Shown: piece by piece, positions 8,025-14,370 of the stretch | Layout: each line of letters starts with the position of its first letter | Position numbering within the stretch: position 1 is the stretch's first letter | Origin: Eubacterium sp. TM05-53 | GTDB taxonomy: Bacteria; Bacillota_I; Bacilli_A; Erysipelotrichales; Erysipelotrichaceae | DNA: 51,905 nucleotides | Direction: 5' to 3' | Assembly (NCBI RefSeq): GCF_003436425.1 | Contig: NZ_QSPK01000008.1 | Location: forward strand, 1-51,905 | Program-made: the position numbers and the translations under genes | The notes under the pieces: generated by a model | Told to the model about the DNA's origin: nothing | Databases searched by the model: none | The model's input: only the letters and a program-made list of their open reading frames with translations

Positions 8025-8420
8025 ATGAATGTAATTTTATTAATATTAGGCGTGATTTTAGGATCATGCATCACAACACTAGTAGTAACCGTTCAGAACG
8101 TAAATAAAGAGTTGTGGAATGATGAATATATCAAACATTATGATTTGCAGCTTGGCAAAAGTTTAAGTGTTCATGGCGACGAAGAACAAGTTAGACAATA
8201 CGCGGAAGAAGCATCCGAATTAACGATAGCCTTAAATAAATGGCTAAGAAAACATAAAGATGTTACTTGCGTTCCTTCAATTTGTGAAGAAGTTGCAGAC
8301 GTAATGATCATGTTAAGACAAATTAAATTGATGTGTAATTTAAAAGATGAGGATATCAATTCGATCGTAAGCTATAAAATTAAGCGAGAAATGAAAAGAA
8401 TTAAAAATGAAAAAGTTTAG
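8025..8420 (+). CDS. Membrane-anchored MazG-like nucleotide pyrophosphohydrolase
   Basis: 131 residues. Residues 2-24 (VILLILGVILGSCITTLVV) form one membrane segment. The rest carries the all-alpha NTP pyrophosphohydrolase signature: QYAEEASELTIALNKWLR then ICEEVADVMIMLRQI, with the EExxE and ExxD metal-binding acidic residues in place. Phage MazG-like enzymes hydrolyse nucleoside triphosphates or alarmones. The membrane anchor is unusual for the family and suggests an action at the cell envelope. AGGAAG precedes the ATG. Confidence 0.75.
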   Translation: MNVILLILGVILGSCITTLVVTVQNVNKELWNDEYIKHYDLQLGKSLSVHGDEEQVRQYAEEASELTIALNKWLRKHKDVTCVPSICEEVADVMIMLRQIKLMCNLKDEDINSIVSYKIKREMKRIKNEKV

Positions 8421-8580
8421 AATCAAATACAATACAACAAACGGAGATATCTATGTCGATGATGTAGTTGCTCCAAATATGATAGATGCGATTATGTTTT
8501 TCTACATGGAATTACATAAATCTGAAAGAGTTTTTATTGAAAAAGTAAAGGAAATAAAAGATGAATCAGTACCATTATAG
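8407..8580 (+). CDS. 57-aa phage protein, unknown
   Basis: Starts MKKFRIKYNTTNGDIYVDDV and ends KDESVPL. It overlaps the MazG-like gene by 14 bases and the next gene by 20 bases, which supports it as a real, coupled gene although it is short. The N-terminal half is beta-rich, the second half helical (NMIDAIMFFYMELHKSERV). No family recognised. Confidence 0.6.
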   Translation: MKKFRIKYNTTNGDIYVDDVVAPNMIDAIMFFYMELHKSERVFIEKVKEIKDESVPL

Positions 8581-8788
8581 CTTCGATAAGTATTCTTCGG
8601 ACGGCCAAAAAGTTTATGAAACGTTGCTACAAAGAAGTACAGATGCTTATAGAAGCACTTATTTTACGAATGCGTGTTTAAACTTGCTTCAAGCTATGTT
8701 TAGAAAGATTGAATCATTAGAAAATCGCAACGCATATCTACAAATGGAATTGAATAAATGCAAGAAGGAGCTAACAGAAAATGATTAA
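8561..8788 (+). CDS. 75-aa phage protein with C-terminal coiled coil
   Basis: Not recognised. The N-terminal part (FDKYSSDGQKVYETLLQRST) is polar; the C-terminal third (FRKIESLENRNAYLQMELNK) is a likely coiled coil. AAGGAA precedes the ATG, and the end overlaps ssb by eight bases, so it belongs to the same translation unit as SSB. Confidence 0.65.
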   Translation: MNQYHYSFDKYSSDGQKVYETLLQRSTDAYRSTYFTNACLNLLQAMFRKIESLENRNAYLQMELNKCKKELTEND

Positions 8789-9185
8789 TAATGTAGTTTT
8801 GGTGGGTAGGCTTGTAGCCGAGCCGGAATTAAGGAAAACACAAAGTGGAACAAGCGTATGTGTATTTACGTTAGCCGTGAATAGAGAGTTTTCCAAAGAT
8901 GGACAACAAGAAGCCGATTTTATCCAGTGTGTAGCATGGAATAAAACGGCCGACTATTTAACGCAATACCTTCATAAAGGTTATTTAGTAGATTTACACG
9001 GAAGAATTCAAACTCGAAATTATGATAATTCATATGGTCAAAAAGTTTATGTTACAGAAGTAAGCGTGGAAAAGCTGCATTCGTTAGAACCTAAAAAGCA
9101 ACAACAAATGCAGACTCCAGAAGATATGCAAAACAATCAAATGAATACCGCTTTCGGAACAGAAGATAAAGGATGGCGCTTTTAA
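8781..9185 (+). CDS. ssb: Single-stranded DNA-binding protein
   Basis: 134 residues. The OB-fold is clear: MINNVVLVGRLVAEPELRKT at the N-terminus, FTLAVNREFSKDGQQEADFI and CVAWNKTADYLTQYLHKG, then DLHGRIQTRNYDN and a Gln/Met-rich tail. It covers single-stranded phage DNA in replication and recombination with the Sak protein. The C-terminus ends in EDKGWRF and lacks the acidic -DDLPF-like tip that normally recruits partner proteins; a protein elsewhere in the prophage (10344-10916) ends in such a tip. The stop overlaps the next start as TAATG. Confidence 0.95.
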   Translation: MINNVVLVGRLVAEPELRKTQSGTSVCVFTLAVNREFSKDGQQEADFIQCVAWNKTADYLTQYLHKGYLVDLHGRIQTRNYDNSYGQKVYVTEVSVEKLHSLEPKKQQQMQTPEDMQNNQMNTAFGTEDKGWRF

Positions 9186-9499
9186 TGTATAACGAATTAT
9201 TAAAAACAATTGAGTTGAACACTAAGTATTTAACGAAAGAAGAATTGCGAAAACTTTTAGCCTATTTTTGTACCGCATCATTCGCATATTGCGCTATTAT
9301 GGAGTTCGACGAAGAAGGAAACAAAAAGCCAGAAGAAGTTTTAAAAGAACAAAATGGAACCATTGCCGGATACATCTTAACCGTATTAGAACACGATCTA
9401 ACAACGATTGTACGAGGTAATGAAGTGCGAAAAAAAGTTTTTCAAACGATATTCGATGAATTAGATAAGTTTATGGAGGTACCGGATGGATTGGCTTAA
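9185..9499 (+). CDS. Early phage protein, unknown
   Basis: 104 residues from the ATG at 9185; an in-frame ATG twelve bases earlier is possible, but AAGGA is placed better for 9185. The sequence is mostly helical (TKYLTKEELRKLLAYFCTA; TIAGYILTVLEHDLTTIVRG) with an acidic patch. No family recognised. It is coupled to ssb by TAATG and overlaps the next gene. Confidence 0.6.
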   Translation: MYNELLKTIELNTKYLTKEELRKLLAYFCTASFAYCAIMEFDEEGNKKPEEVLKEQNGTIAGYILTVLEHDLTTIVRGNEVRKKVFQTIFDELDKFMEVPDGLA

Positions 9500-9668
9500 T
9501 ACGGTATTGACACTAATAAGTTTATTCATATTCTGGATTGCTGGATATGATACAAGCGATTTTGCGATGGAGTTTTCGCTTATTAACCGCTCATGGAAGT
9601 TGAATAAAAAACAAGTTTTAGTTGTCATTCCTATCATCTTACAAGTTTTATGGGAGTTTTATGGATAG
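9486..9668 (+). CDS. 60-aa membrane protein
   Basis: Two hydrophobic segments: TVLTLISLFIFWIAGY (about residues 6-21) and VLVVIPIILQVLWEF (about residues 44-59). GGAGGT lies directly upstream. It overlaps both neighbours, which supports translation. The function is unknown; small membrane proteins in this region can affect host envelope or exclusion, but nothing specific is visible. Confidence 0.65.
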   Translation: MDWLNTVLTLISLFIFWIAGYDTSDFAMEFSLINRSWKLNKKQVLVVIPIILQVLWEFYG

Positions 9669-10107
9669 TAGAGAATATATTGAATCAAAAGTTTCTCAAT
9701 TATGGGCAAAACTAAGTTTATACGCATCATATGAAAAAGAAGTTTTTGAGCTAAAAAAACAATTAGATGAATGTGAACAAAAACTTTTACAAATTGGATC
9801 ACCAAAAGCGATACGATACGATAAAGAAGTTTTTTCATCTGGACAAGAAACAAGCACGCTCATGAATAAAGTTTTATCCGATATGCAGCGCATCGAGCAA
9901 GATATAAATTTTGCGCAAGCACATATGCATGAAATCGAAACTTTATGTGATCTTTGCGACGATGAAATCCAGAACGTTATTCGATACAAGTTTTTTGAAT
10001 CAAATTCATGGGATGCATGCGAACGTAAGTTTTATAAGACAAGAAGAAGTTTAATCCGTGATATTAAAAGAAACCTTGAAAGTTTCATTCATGGTGTAAG
10101 TGAATAG
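9661..10107 (+). CDS. ArpU/sigma-like late transcription regulator
   Basis: 148 residues from the ATG at 9661 (TGGGAG upstream). A long N-terminal coiled coil (KEVFELKKQLDECEQKLLQ and MQRIEQDINFAQAHM) is followed by a sigma-region-4-like C-terminus (CDDEIQNVIRYKFFESNSW then CERKFYKTRRSLIRDIKRN). This arrangement and its place as the last gene of the early operon fit the ArpU/RinA-like activators of phage late genes. A terminator follows. Identification by pattern; the target promoter is not located. Confidence 0.7.
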   Translation: MDSREYIESKVSQLWAKLSLYASYEKEVFELKKQLDECEQKLLQIGSPKAIRYDKEVFSSGQETSTLMNKVLSDMQRIEQDINFAQAHMHEIETLCDLCDDEIQNVIRYKFFESNSWDACERKFYKTRRSLIRDIKRNLESFIHGVSE

Positions 10108-10111
10108 AAAC

Positions 10112-10136
10112 AAACGGCCGTTATGACCGTTTTTTT
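10112..10136 (+). terminator. Terminator of early operon
   Basis: AAACGG and CCGTTT enclose a nine-base loop, followed by a T run at 10130-10136. Confidence 0.8.
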
Positions 10137-10343
10137 AATGATGATAGAACAACTTTTTTGCTTTTTATAAAAGCGGTGCTATAATTAATATGCTTATTTT
10201 GTGTGGCGTTATTCATTTACTTTTATGGTGTATGAGTAAGCGCCCATTTTTATGTCTAAAGAGTAGTTTATTCTTGTATAAGAATCAAATTTTTAACAAA
10301 AACAAAAAGCGGCATTCACCGCTTTCATATAGGATATTATTTT
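10137..10343. other. Convergent intergenic gap with orphan promoter-like site
   Basis: No credible gene. TATAAT at 10180-10185 with TTGCTT 16 bases upstream (10158-10163) forms a plausible plus-strand promoter. Any transcript would run against the end of the minus-strand operon and stop near 10325, giving a short RNA of about 140 nt. A 61-aa frame here runs through the terminator and is not supported. Confidence 0.35.
10301..10325 (-). terminator. Terminator of minus-strand accessory operon
   Basis: AAAGCGG / CCGCTTT with a six-base loop; on the minus strand it is followed by TTTGTTTTTGTT, a good U-tract. Confidence 0.8.
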
Positions 10344-10916
10344 TTAAAATGGCATTTCTTCAAGAAGTGCATTAATTTTATCTTGCTGAGAAACTTTTTT
10401 CTTGCTGCTGCTTTCACATGATCCAAACTTTTCAAATGATCCCGAATTATATTTATATGTATCTATAGGCTTGTTTCTATGGTACGTTGTAACAAGACCA
10501 TTTAAACTATTGAAGCTAGCCAACAAACTTTTTGATTTTAGCTTTCTTAAAGTAAATAAATTATCGTTTTCAATGTCAATATATCCATCCCAAACATTTA
10601 ATAGTTCGGTACTGATATTTTTCATAATGTTTTCGATATCATCATCTATAAAACGTTTGCAAAAAGATCCAATAATAAAGTGAGCATTGTAAGAAAACTT
10701 TTTATCTAGTTCGTGCGCAACAAATAAGCGTAGTTCGTTCGTTTGCGCTGCAACGTATAAACATTCATTATAATCGAATGAAAAGCCTTTATCTTTTAAA
10801 AGCTTCTCAGTCTTTGCATCTGGAGTGTTTTTAGGTTCGATATAAATAACCGGCGCTTTGCGTTGGTTCGTAACATAATAATTAAAATGATTTTTTTCTT
10901 TTTTCCATCTAGTCAT
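10344..10916 (-). CDS. Accessory-operon protein with SSB-like C-terminal tip
   Basis: 190 residues, family not recognised. The ATG is preceded by AAAGGAG. The body is mixed alpha/beta with a basic N-terminus (MTRWKKEKNHFNYYVTNQRK). After a Ser/Lys-rich linker (CESSSKKKVSQQDK) the protein ends NALLEEMPF, similar to the acidic -PF tip with which SSB recruits partners; the phage SSB itself lacks such a tip. It is the last gene of the ArdA operon. A role at single-stranded DNA or competition with host SSB is a hypothesis only. Confidence 0.65.
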   Translation of the reverse strand: MTRWKKEKNHFNYYVTNQRKAPVIYIEPKNTPDAKTEKLLKDKGFSFDYNECLYVAAQTNELRLFVAHELDKKFSYNAHFIIGSFCKRFIDDDIENIMKNISTELLNVWDGYIDIENDNLFTLRKLKSKSLLASFNSLNGLVTTYHRNKPIDTYKYNSGSFEKFGSCESSSKKKVSQQDKINALLEEMPF

Positions 10917-11174
10917 GATATATTTACTCCTTTACTCAAACGATATCATCCAGCTGATATCATCGAATGCGGTTATAACATAGCGGTAAATATTGCCGCT
11001 TGTTACTTTCGCATCATCGTATAATTGACAACAATACGCGTTGAAAGTCTTTTCATCGCAATAAATAAGATCGTTTATAAAATTGTCTATGAGTTCGCAA
11101 GTTTGCTCATAAATATCATCATAATTTCTATAGCAGCCTACGACCATAAAATTAAAATTTGTGCGGATCTTATT

Positions 11175-11184
11175 ATAATTTTTT
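11175..11184. repeat. Target-site duplication, left copy
   Basis: ATAATTTTTT abuts the left inverted repeat and recurs exactly at 12292-12301. Eight bases would be usual for the IS1595 family; the extra two may be chance. Confidence 0.8.
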
Positions 11185-12291
11185 GTGAGTACCCATCTGA
11201 TAACCCCTAGGAAATTTCAAGTCCTCTAGCCATGGCATATTGGTCCACAGAATCACGAATCATTTTTCGGGTGGCTACTCCAGACTGTGTAATATAATTC
11301 TTGATTTTATTCATGATGGATCTGCACTTTCTGTGATTAAATCTCCACTCGTATTCGCAATAATACAGAGGCAACATTCTTTTTGATACTCCATGGTATA
11401 CATGTAATAAATACTGATTCAAATTAGATATAATCTTATTCAAAAAATACAAACGATGATCTTCTTTGTCATAATCGATGACCTCATTTATCACTTGTAG
11501 TCTGGTTTTAAGGATGTTATAAGTTGACTTTCCGTCCGTATTCAATTTTCTTTCATTAGACATTTTTACATATTGATCAAAAAATGCTTGAATTATATTT
11601 CCTGAATCAGAAGATACTTCATGTAGTTTGATATAAAGTGGATATTTATTTTCTTGTTCTGTTGATAATACAACTAAAAATGGTTGCTTATCTGTACCTA
11701 ATCCTCTTTTTCCATTATGAGATGGCGCACCAGTGTAAGCCACATCTGATTCATAAAAACTCGAATCCAGAGACTTCTTTGAATTCGAGTTCTTCATTAA
11801 TATTCTTGCTTTTGTTTGTAGAAGACATGCTGTTTTGTAGTTAACTTTCAATTCTTCTGAAAGTTCTAGGCTAGATATACCCTTTTTGGATGTGAAAATT
11901 AAAAACAATCCATATAAAAGCACATTCAAAGGCAACTTGTTATCCTGAAAGATTGTATTTGTAAATAGTCTTTCATCGTGTTTGCAATGAGCACAACGAT
12001 AGCAATTCTTTGATTTCATGAAGTAATAGTGAGTACATCCGCATTTTTCACAGTAATATCCAGTTGGCCATTTCATGTCAAAGAAAAATTTACGACAAGC
12101 ATCTAAGTTTGTATAATACTTAACAATAAAATCAGAGGTAGAAAGATATTCACCACGACCAGCAACTGAAAATCTTTTATTATTTCTTCTGTAATTCATA
12201 AATAGCACCATCCTTTGATAATGCTATACTATTACTTATATTGACATTAATTATGTCTACTTATTGAATGGGTCATCAGATGGGTACTCAC
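11185..12291 (-). mobile_element. IS1595-family insertion sequence
   Basis: 1107 bp bounded by inverted repeats GTGAGTACCCATCTGATAAC (left) and the complement of GTCATCAGATGGGTACTCAC (right), differing at one position, with a 10-bp direct duplication outside. It carries one intact transposase on the minus strand. Perfect ends, intact gene and exact target duplication indicate a recent insertion into the prophage. Confidence 0.9.
11207..12199 (-). CDS. IS1595-family transposase
   Basis: 330 residues from the ATG at 12199 (AAAGG upstream; an ATG twelve bases earlier directly abuts that site and is less likely). An N-terminal zinc ribbon (YYCEKCGCTHYYFM, NCYRCAHCKHDERLF) precedes an HTH region (ISSLELSEELKVNYKTACL) and the catalytic DDE-type fold, with acidic residues in ESDVAYTGAPSHNGKRG and LNTDGKSTYN and a C-terminal WRFNHRKC motif. 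No frameshift or early stop is seen, so it should be active. Confidence 0.9.
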   Translation of the reverse strand: MNYRRNNKRFSVAGRGEYLSTSDFIVKYYTNLDACRKFFFDMKWPTGYYCEKCGCTHYYFMKSKNCYRCAHCKHDERLFTNTIFQDNKLPLNVLLYGLFLIFTSKKGISSLELSEELKVNYKTACLLQTKARILMKNSNSKKSLDSSFYESDVAYTGAPSHNGKRGLGTDKQPFLVVLSTEQENKYPLYIKLHEVSSDSGNIIQAFFDQYVKMSNERKLNTDGKSTYNILKTRLQVINEVIDYDKEDHRLYFLNKIISNLNQYLLHVYHGVSKRMLPLYYCEYEWRFNHRKCRSIMNKIKNYITQSGVATRKMIRDSVDQYAMARGLEIS

Positions 12292-12301
12292 ATAATTTTT
12301 T
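12292..12301. repeat. Target-site duplication, right copy
   Basis: ATAATTTTTT, identical to 11175-11184. Confidence 0.8.
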
Positions 12302-12333
12302 AACAATTCAAGTTCACTCATAATTTTTAACTC

Positions 12334-12486
12334 CTACAAATAGGTATATATATAGCAATATGCAAAAAATAAGATCAACCAAAAACAAAATACACACGAA
12401 CAACATACATATAATTTAATAAATGCAAGCTTGAGCACCTCAATGGTGCTCAGCTTTTCAAGTTTTTCGCGCATTAATTCAAACAT
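12334..12486 (-). CDS. 50-aa small membrane protein
   Basis: Starts MFELMREKLEKLSTIEVLKL and continues into one long hydrophobic stretch (VCCSCVFCFWLILFFAYCY, about residues 27-45). The start overlaps ardA by 13 bases with AAGGCGG upstream, and the stop overlaps the ribosome binding site of the next gene; this exact fit supports a real operon member. Function unknown. The inverted repeat at 12432-12452 lies inside this frame. Confidence 0.5.
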   Translation of the reverse strand: MFELMREKLEKLSTIEVLKLAFIKLYVCCSCVFCFWLILFFAYCYIYTYL

Positions 12487-12974
12487 ATTATGCCGCCTTC
12501 TACTTCCGTGTAATCAGCTTCAAGATCTCTTGCGTATGCTTCATAATCAAAATATCTTAACGCGAATTCTGGAAGATTGTAGCATTCATCTACCAATTCA
12601 TAGGCTAGATCTTCTAATGTCATACCGCTATAAAATATATATTTTCCACTTTCCAAACGTTCCAACGCTTCCGAATAGTCTTGACATACTTCTAATAAAG
12701 CTACAAATTCATCTCCATTATCTTCTAAAGCTTCCGCCACATCATTAATATCATCGATGTTAGGATATTCACCAAATGCATCATGCATATCAAATAAAGC
12801 GCAATCATAATCTGTTATAAACCATTCTTCATACATAGATCCAGAAACAACTCCAATTGAAGCAAGTTCCTTTTCAAAATCATCATCATCGATAGGAAAA
12901 TCAATCCATTTACCTACCAAATAACCCTCATTGTATTTACCTAAATTTGTAATAAAGCCTTTCATTTCACACAT
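12474..12974 (-). CDS. ardA: ArdA-family antirestriction protein
   Basis: 166 residues, the usual ArdA length. Strong acidity throughout (DFPIDDDDFEKELASIG; GEYPNIDDINDVAEAL) and the segments VGKWIDFPI, EWFITDYDCALFDMHD and FDYEAYARDLEADYTEVEGG match ArdA. These proteins mimic bent B-DNA and block type I restriction-modification enzymes. AAGGAGG lies eight bases upstream of the ATG. In the minus-strand operon it points to an anti-defence role for the cassette. Confidence 0.9.
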   Translation of the reverse strand: MCEMKGFITNLGKYNEGYLVGKWIDFPIDDDDFEKELASIGVVSGSMYEEWFITDYDCALFDMHDAFGEYPNIDDINDVAEALEDNGDEFVALLEVCQDYSEALERLESGKYIFYSGMTLEDLAYELVDECYNLPEFALRYFDYEAYARDLEADYTEVEGGIICLN

Positions 12975-12988
12975 AATCTTTACCTCCT

Positions 12989-13066
12989 TTACTTTTCAAT
13001 CCATTTTTTTAAAAGATATGCATTAAAAGCTAGCGACAATAATAACGATATTTTTAATAGCTCCAT
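12989..13066 (-). CDS. Possible 25-aa hydrophobic peptide before ardA
   Basis: Frame MELLKISLLLSLAFNAYLLK followed by KWIEK, stop. It is a single amphipathic or membrane helix with a charged end. No Shine-Dalgarno is visible, but the stop codon abuts the ardA ribosome binding site. It could be a leader peptide or a small membrane protein, or chance. Confidence 0.3.
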   Translation of the reverse strand: MELLKISLLLSLAFNAYLLKKWIEK

Positions 13067-13077
13067 ATGTTCAAACG

Positions 13078-13120
13078 TGGTATAATGTAAGTACCTAAGT
13101 GACTAAAATAAGTCACTTAG
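13078..13120 (+). promoter_or_regulatory. Extended -10 promoter followed by a strong palindrome
   Basis: TGGTATAAT (13078-13086) is an extended -10 on the plus strand. Ten bases on, CTAAGTGACT-AAAATA-AGTCACTTAG (13095-13120) is a perfect 10-bp inverted repeat that contains the stop codon of the minus-strand 56-aa gene. An antisense start with an operator, or an mRNA hairpin in the minus operon, are both possible. Confidence 0.4.
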
Positions 13121-13273
13121 ATATTTAGCAAGAAGCTTGACGGCTTCACCAATTAAGAGCGTGTATATAATTTCAAGTGTTTTGAGTGTTTTTGAAATTA
13201 TGCGCTCTTTTTTTTTGCGCTTTTTTCTATCGCGTCGGCTCATCGGCTTTTTGCTACGATTGTACTTTGCCAC
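13103..13273 (-). CDS. 56-aa highly basic protein, first gene of accessory operon
   Basis: GTG start with AAAGGAGGT five bases upstream; a longer overlapping frame without such a site is rejected. The N-terminal half is extremely basic (KYNRSKKPMSRRDRKKRKK), suggesting nucleic-acid or membrane binding; the C-terminal half (TLEIIYTLLIGEAVKLLAKY) is an amphipathic or hydrophobic helix. No family recognised. It is transcribed from the strong promoter at 13319-13347. Confidence 0.6.
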   Translation of the reverse strand: MAKYNRSKKPMSRRDRKKRKKKERIISKTLKTLEIIYTLLIGEAVKLLAKYLSDLF

Positions 13274-13318
13274 GTTTATACCTCCTTTCGTGTGGCTTGT
13301 CTTACTTAAGACAGCCAA

Positions 13319-13347
13319 ATAGTAAAACAAACGTTTTACGATGTCAA
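13319..13347 (-). promoter_or_regulatory. Near-consensus promoter and operator of accessory operon
   Basis: On the minus strand TTGACA (13347-13342), a 17-base spacer and TACTAT (13324-13319). Within the spacer lies the inverted repeat GTAAAAC-AAAC-GTTTTAC (13322-13339), a likely repressor site overlapping the promoter. Confidence 0.75.
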
Positions 13348-13365
13348 GCAAAAAATAAAATAAAT

Positions 13366-13398
13366 GTTTGATTATTGTAAAAAATCGTTTGATATAAT
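13366..13398 (+). promoter_or_regulatory. Divergent promoter of HTH gene with repeated boxes
   Basis: TATAAT at 13393-13398 with TTGATT at 13368-13373 (19-base spacer). GTTTGAT occurs at 13366-13372 and again at 13387-13393, 21 bases apart, i.e. on the same DNA face, consistent with autoregulation by the small HTH protein. Confidence 0.6.
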
Positions 13399-13429
13399 AA
13401 AATAAACATAGAACGGAGGTATTCATTAT

Positions 13430-13636
13430 ATGAAAGAAAAACAGATTATCGCGGCGCTTGCATATGCTCATAAAAACCAGCAAGATATCGCGGATACGTT
13501 TGGATGCACTAAACAAAATGTGAGCACTAGAATAAAGCGTGAAAAGCTTTCGGATGATGAGCTAGAAAAAATAGCGAAAACAATAGGCGCAAAGTATAAA
13601 TGCTATTTTGAATTTGAGGACGGCACTAAAATATAA
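13430..13636 (+). CDS. Small Cro-like HTH regulator
   Basis: 68 residues with GGAGGT upstream. Residues about 16-36 (NQQDIADTFGCTKQNVSTRI) form a clear helix-turn-helix; the rest (KLSDDELEKIAKTIGAKYKC) resembles Cro/Xre-type C-termini. It is divergent from the ArdA operon and shares a 157-bp control region with inverted and direct repeats, so it is the obvious candidate regulator of that operon and of itself. It is too small to carry a ligand or cleavage domain. Confidence 0.8.
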   Translation: MKEKQIIAALAYAHKNQQDIADTFGCTKQNVSTRIKREKLSDDELEKIAKTIGAKYKCYFEFEDGTKI

Positions 13637-13675
13637 ATTCAAAAAGGAATAAAAGCCATGTAATAAAGAATAATA

Positions 13676-13699
13676 GGCACGATTGGCGTGTCTTTTTTT
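13676..13699 (+). terminator. Terminator of HTH gene
   Basis: GGCACG-ATTGG-CGTGTC followed by seven T residues. Confidence 0.8.
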
Positions 13700-14110
13700 A
13701 TGCACGTTTGCAAGTACGCAAGATATACCAGAAGCAGCATAGATGCATATGTCTTTTATCTTGCGTGTTAGTGTTTCGTTGTATGATTCAAACAATAGAA
13801 GAAACAAAACAAAAACATATAGAGAAGAAAACAAAAAGAAAATAAATAATAAAGAGTAAATAAAAGATGATTAGAATGTCGTGTTGAAAGTAGTTTCAAC
13901 TTGCATTGTTGAAACGGTTTGCAAAGGTTAGAAGGCAATGGATGCATCTGCAAAGTAAGTTAGGTCTAACCGTACGCTGCGTGTACGGTATAGCCTACCC
14001 CCATAGGAAGCGAGAGCGGTGGTGGTAGGGGAACGGCGTGGGGAGTTTAAATATACCCAGAAAGGGTTTTATAAAGGGGGGTAACCATAGAAAATGGGGT
14101 TCTGTCAATA
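13700..14110. other. Structured non-coding region, candidate cos/packaging site
   Basis: No gene is supported. Inverted repeats: ACGCAAGATA / TATCTTGCGT (13716-13725, 13757-13766); GTTTCAAC-TTGCATT-GTTGAAAC (13893-13915) with an extra GTTGAAA just before; CCGTAC / GTACGG (13970-13988); CCTACC / GGTAGG (13994-14029). From 13970 to 14095 the G content is much higher than around it, with several GGGG runs. Position upstream of HNH and terminase genes is where cos lies in HK97-type cos phages. The nick sites cannot be read from sequence alone. Confidence 0.4.
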
Positions 14111-14328
14111 AAATTTGCGTGAAAATGCGCAAATAATCGTAAAATGCCCAATGGGCGCGTTTTTCCTATGATATTATGTATTCGTAAAGAATTAAGAGAA
14201 GGATTCTTTACAGCTCGTTCCATTGCGTTTTTACGCTTTTCTTTTTTTTGCGGTAGAAATACCGCTTTTTTATATGACTGCCTAACTATCAATTCTGACG
14301 TTTTCAAAAACATAATTGTAGCTGACAT
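14047..14328 (-). CDS. Possible 93-aa minus-strand protein
   Basis: The ATG at 14328 has AAAGGAG nine bases upstream, the main support. The N-terminal part (MSATIMFLKTSELIVRQSYK, then FLPQKKEKRKNAMERAVK) looks protein-like; the C-terminal part runs through the GC-rich structured region and is doubtful. Two plus-strand terminator-like hairpins lie inside. It may be a real short gene with a fortuitously long tail, or chance. Confidence 0.35.
   Translation of the reverse strand: MSATIMFLKTSELIVRQSYKKAVFLPQKKEKRKNAMERAVKNPSLNSLRIHNIIGKTRPLGILRLFAHFHANFIDRTPFSMVTPLYKTLSGYI
14250..14271 (+). terminator. Terminator-like hairpin before packaging genes
   Basis: GCGGTA-GAAA-TACCGC with a GNRA-type loop, followed by six T. 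A weaker hairpin GCCC-AAT-GGGC with nearby T residues lies at 14146-14164. Together they would stop plus-strand read-through before the late genes. Confidence 0.6.
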
Positions 14329-14370
14329 TTTATTTTCTCCTTTAAAAAGCAGGTAGTTAGGTAGCGATAT

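Larger units (their letters stand above)
10932..12321 (-). pseudogene. 90-aa accessory gene split by IS1595-family insertion
   Basis: Removing the element 11185-12291 and one target duplication joins two parts into one open frame: start codon at 12319-12321 (GGAG ribosome binding site at 12331-12334), MSELELLKNYNKIRTNFNF, then MVVGCYRNYDDIYEQTCEL to the stop at 10932. The insertion falls after about the tenth codon. The remaining 71-residue frame has no ribosome binding site, so the gene is probably inactive, though its family is unknown and reinitiation cannot be excluded. Insertion may also reduce expression of the 190-aa gene downstream. Confidence 0.8.

Noticed and set aside
10190..10375. 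61-aa plus-strand ORF
   Set aside because: It has no ribosome binding site and runs through a terminator and the end of an opposite gene.
12432..12452. Hairpin TGAGCACC-TCAAT-GGTGCTCA as terminator of ardA
   Set aside because: It lies inside the 50-aa ORF that overlaps ardA and has no U-tract on the minus strand.
13103..13516. 137-aa minus-strand frame as one protein
   Set aside because: The upstream part runs through the divergent promoter region and has no ribosome binding site; the GTG at 13273 with AAAGGAGGT is the real start.
14144..14356. 70-aa plus-strand ORF
   Set aside because: Two terminator-like hairpins lie inside it, and the opposite frame has the only good ribosome binding site.
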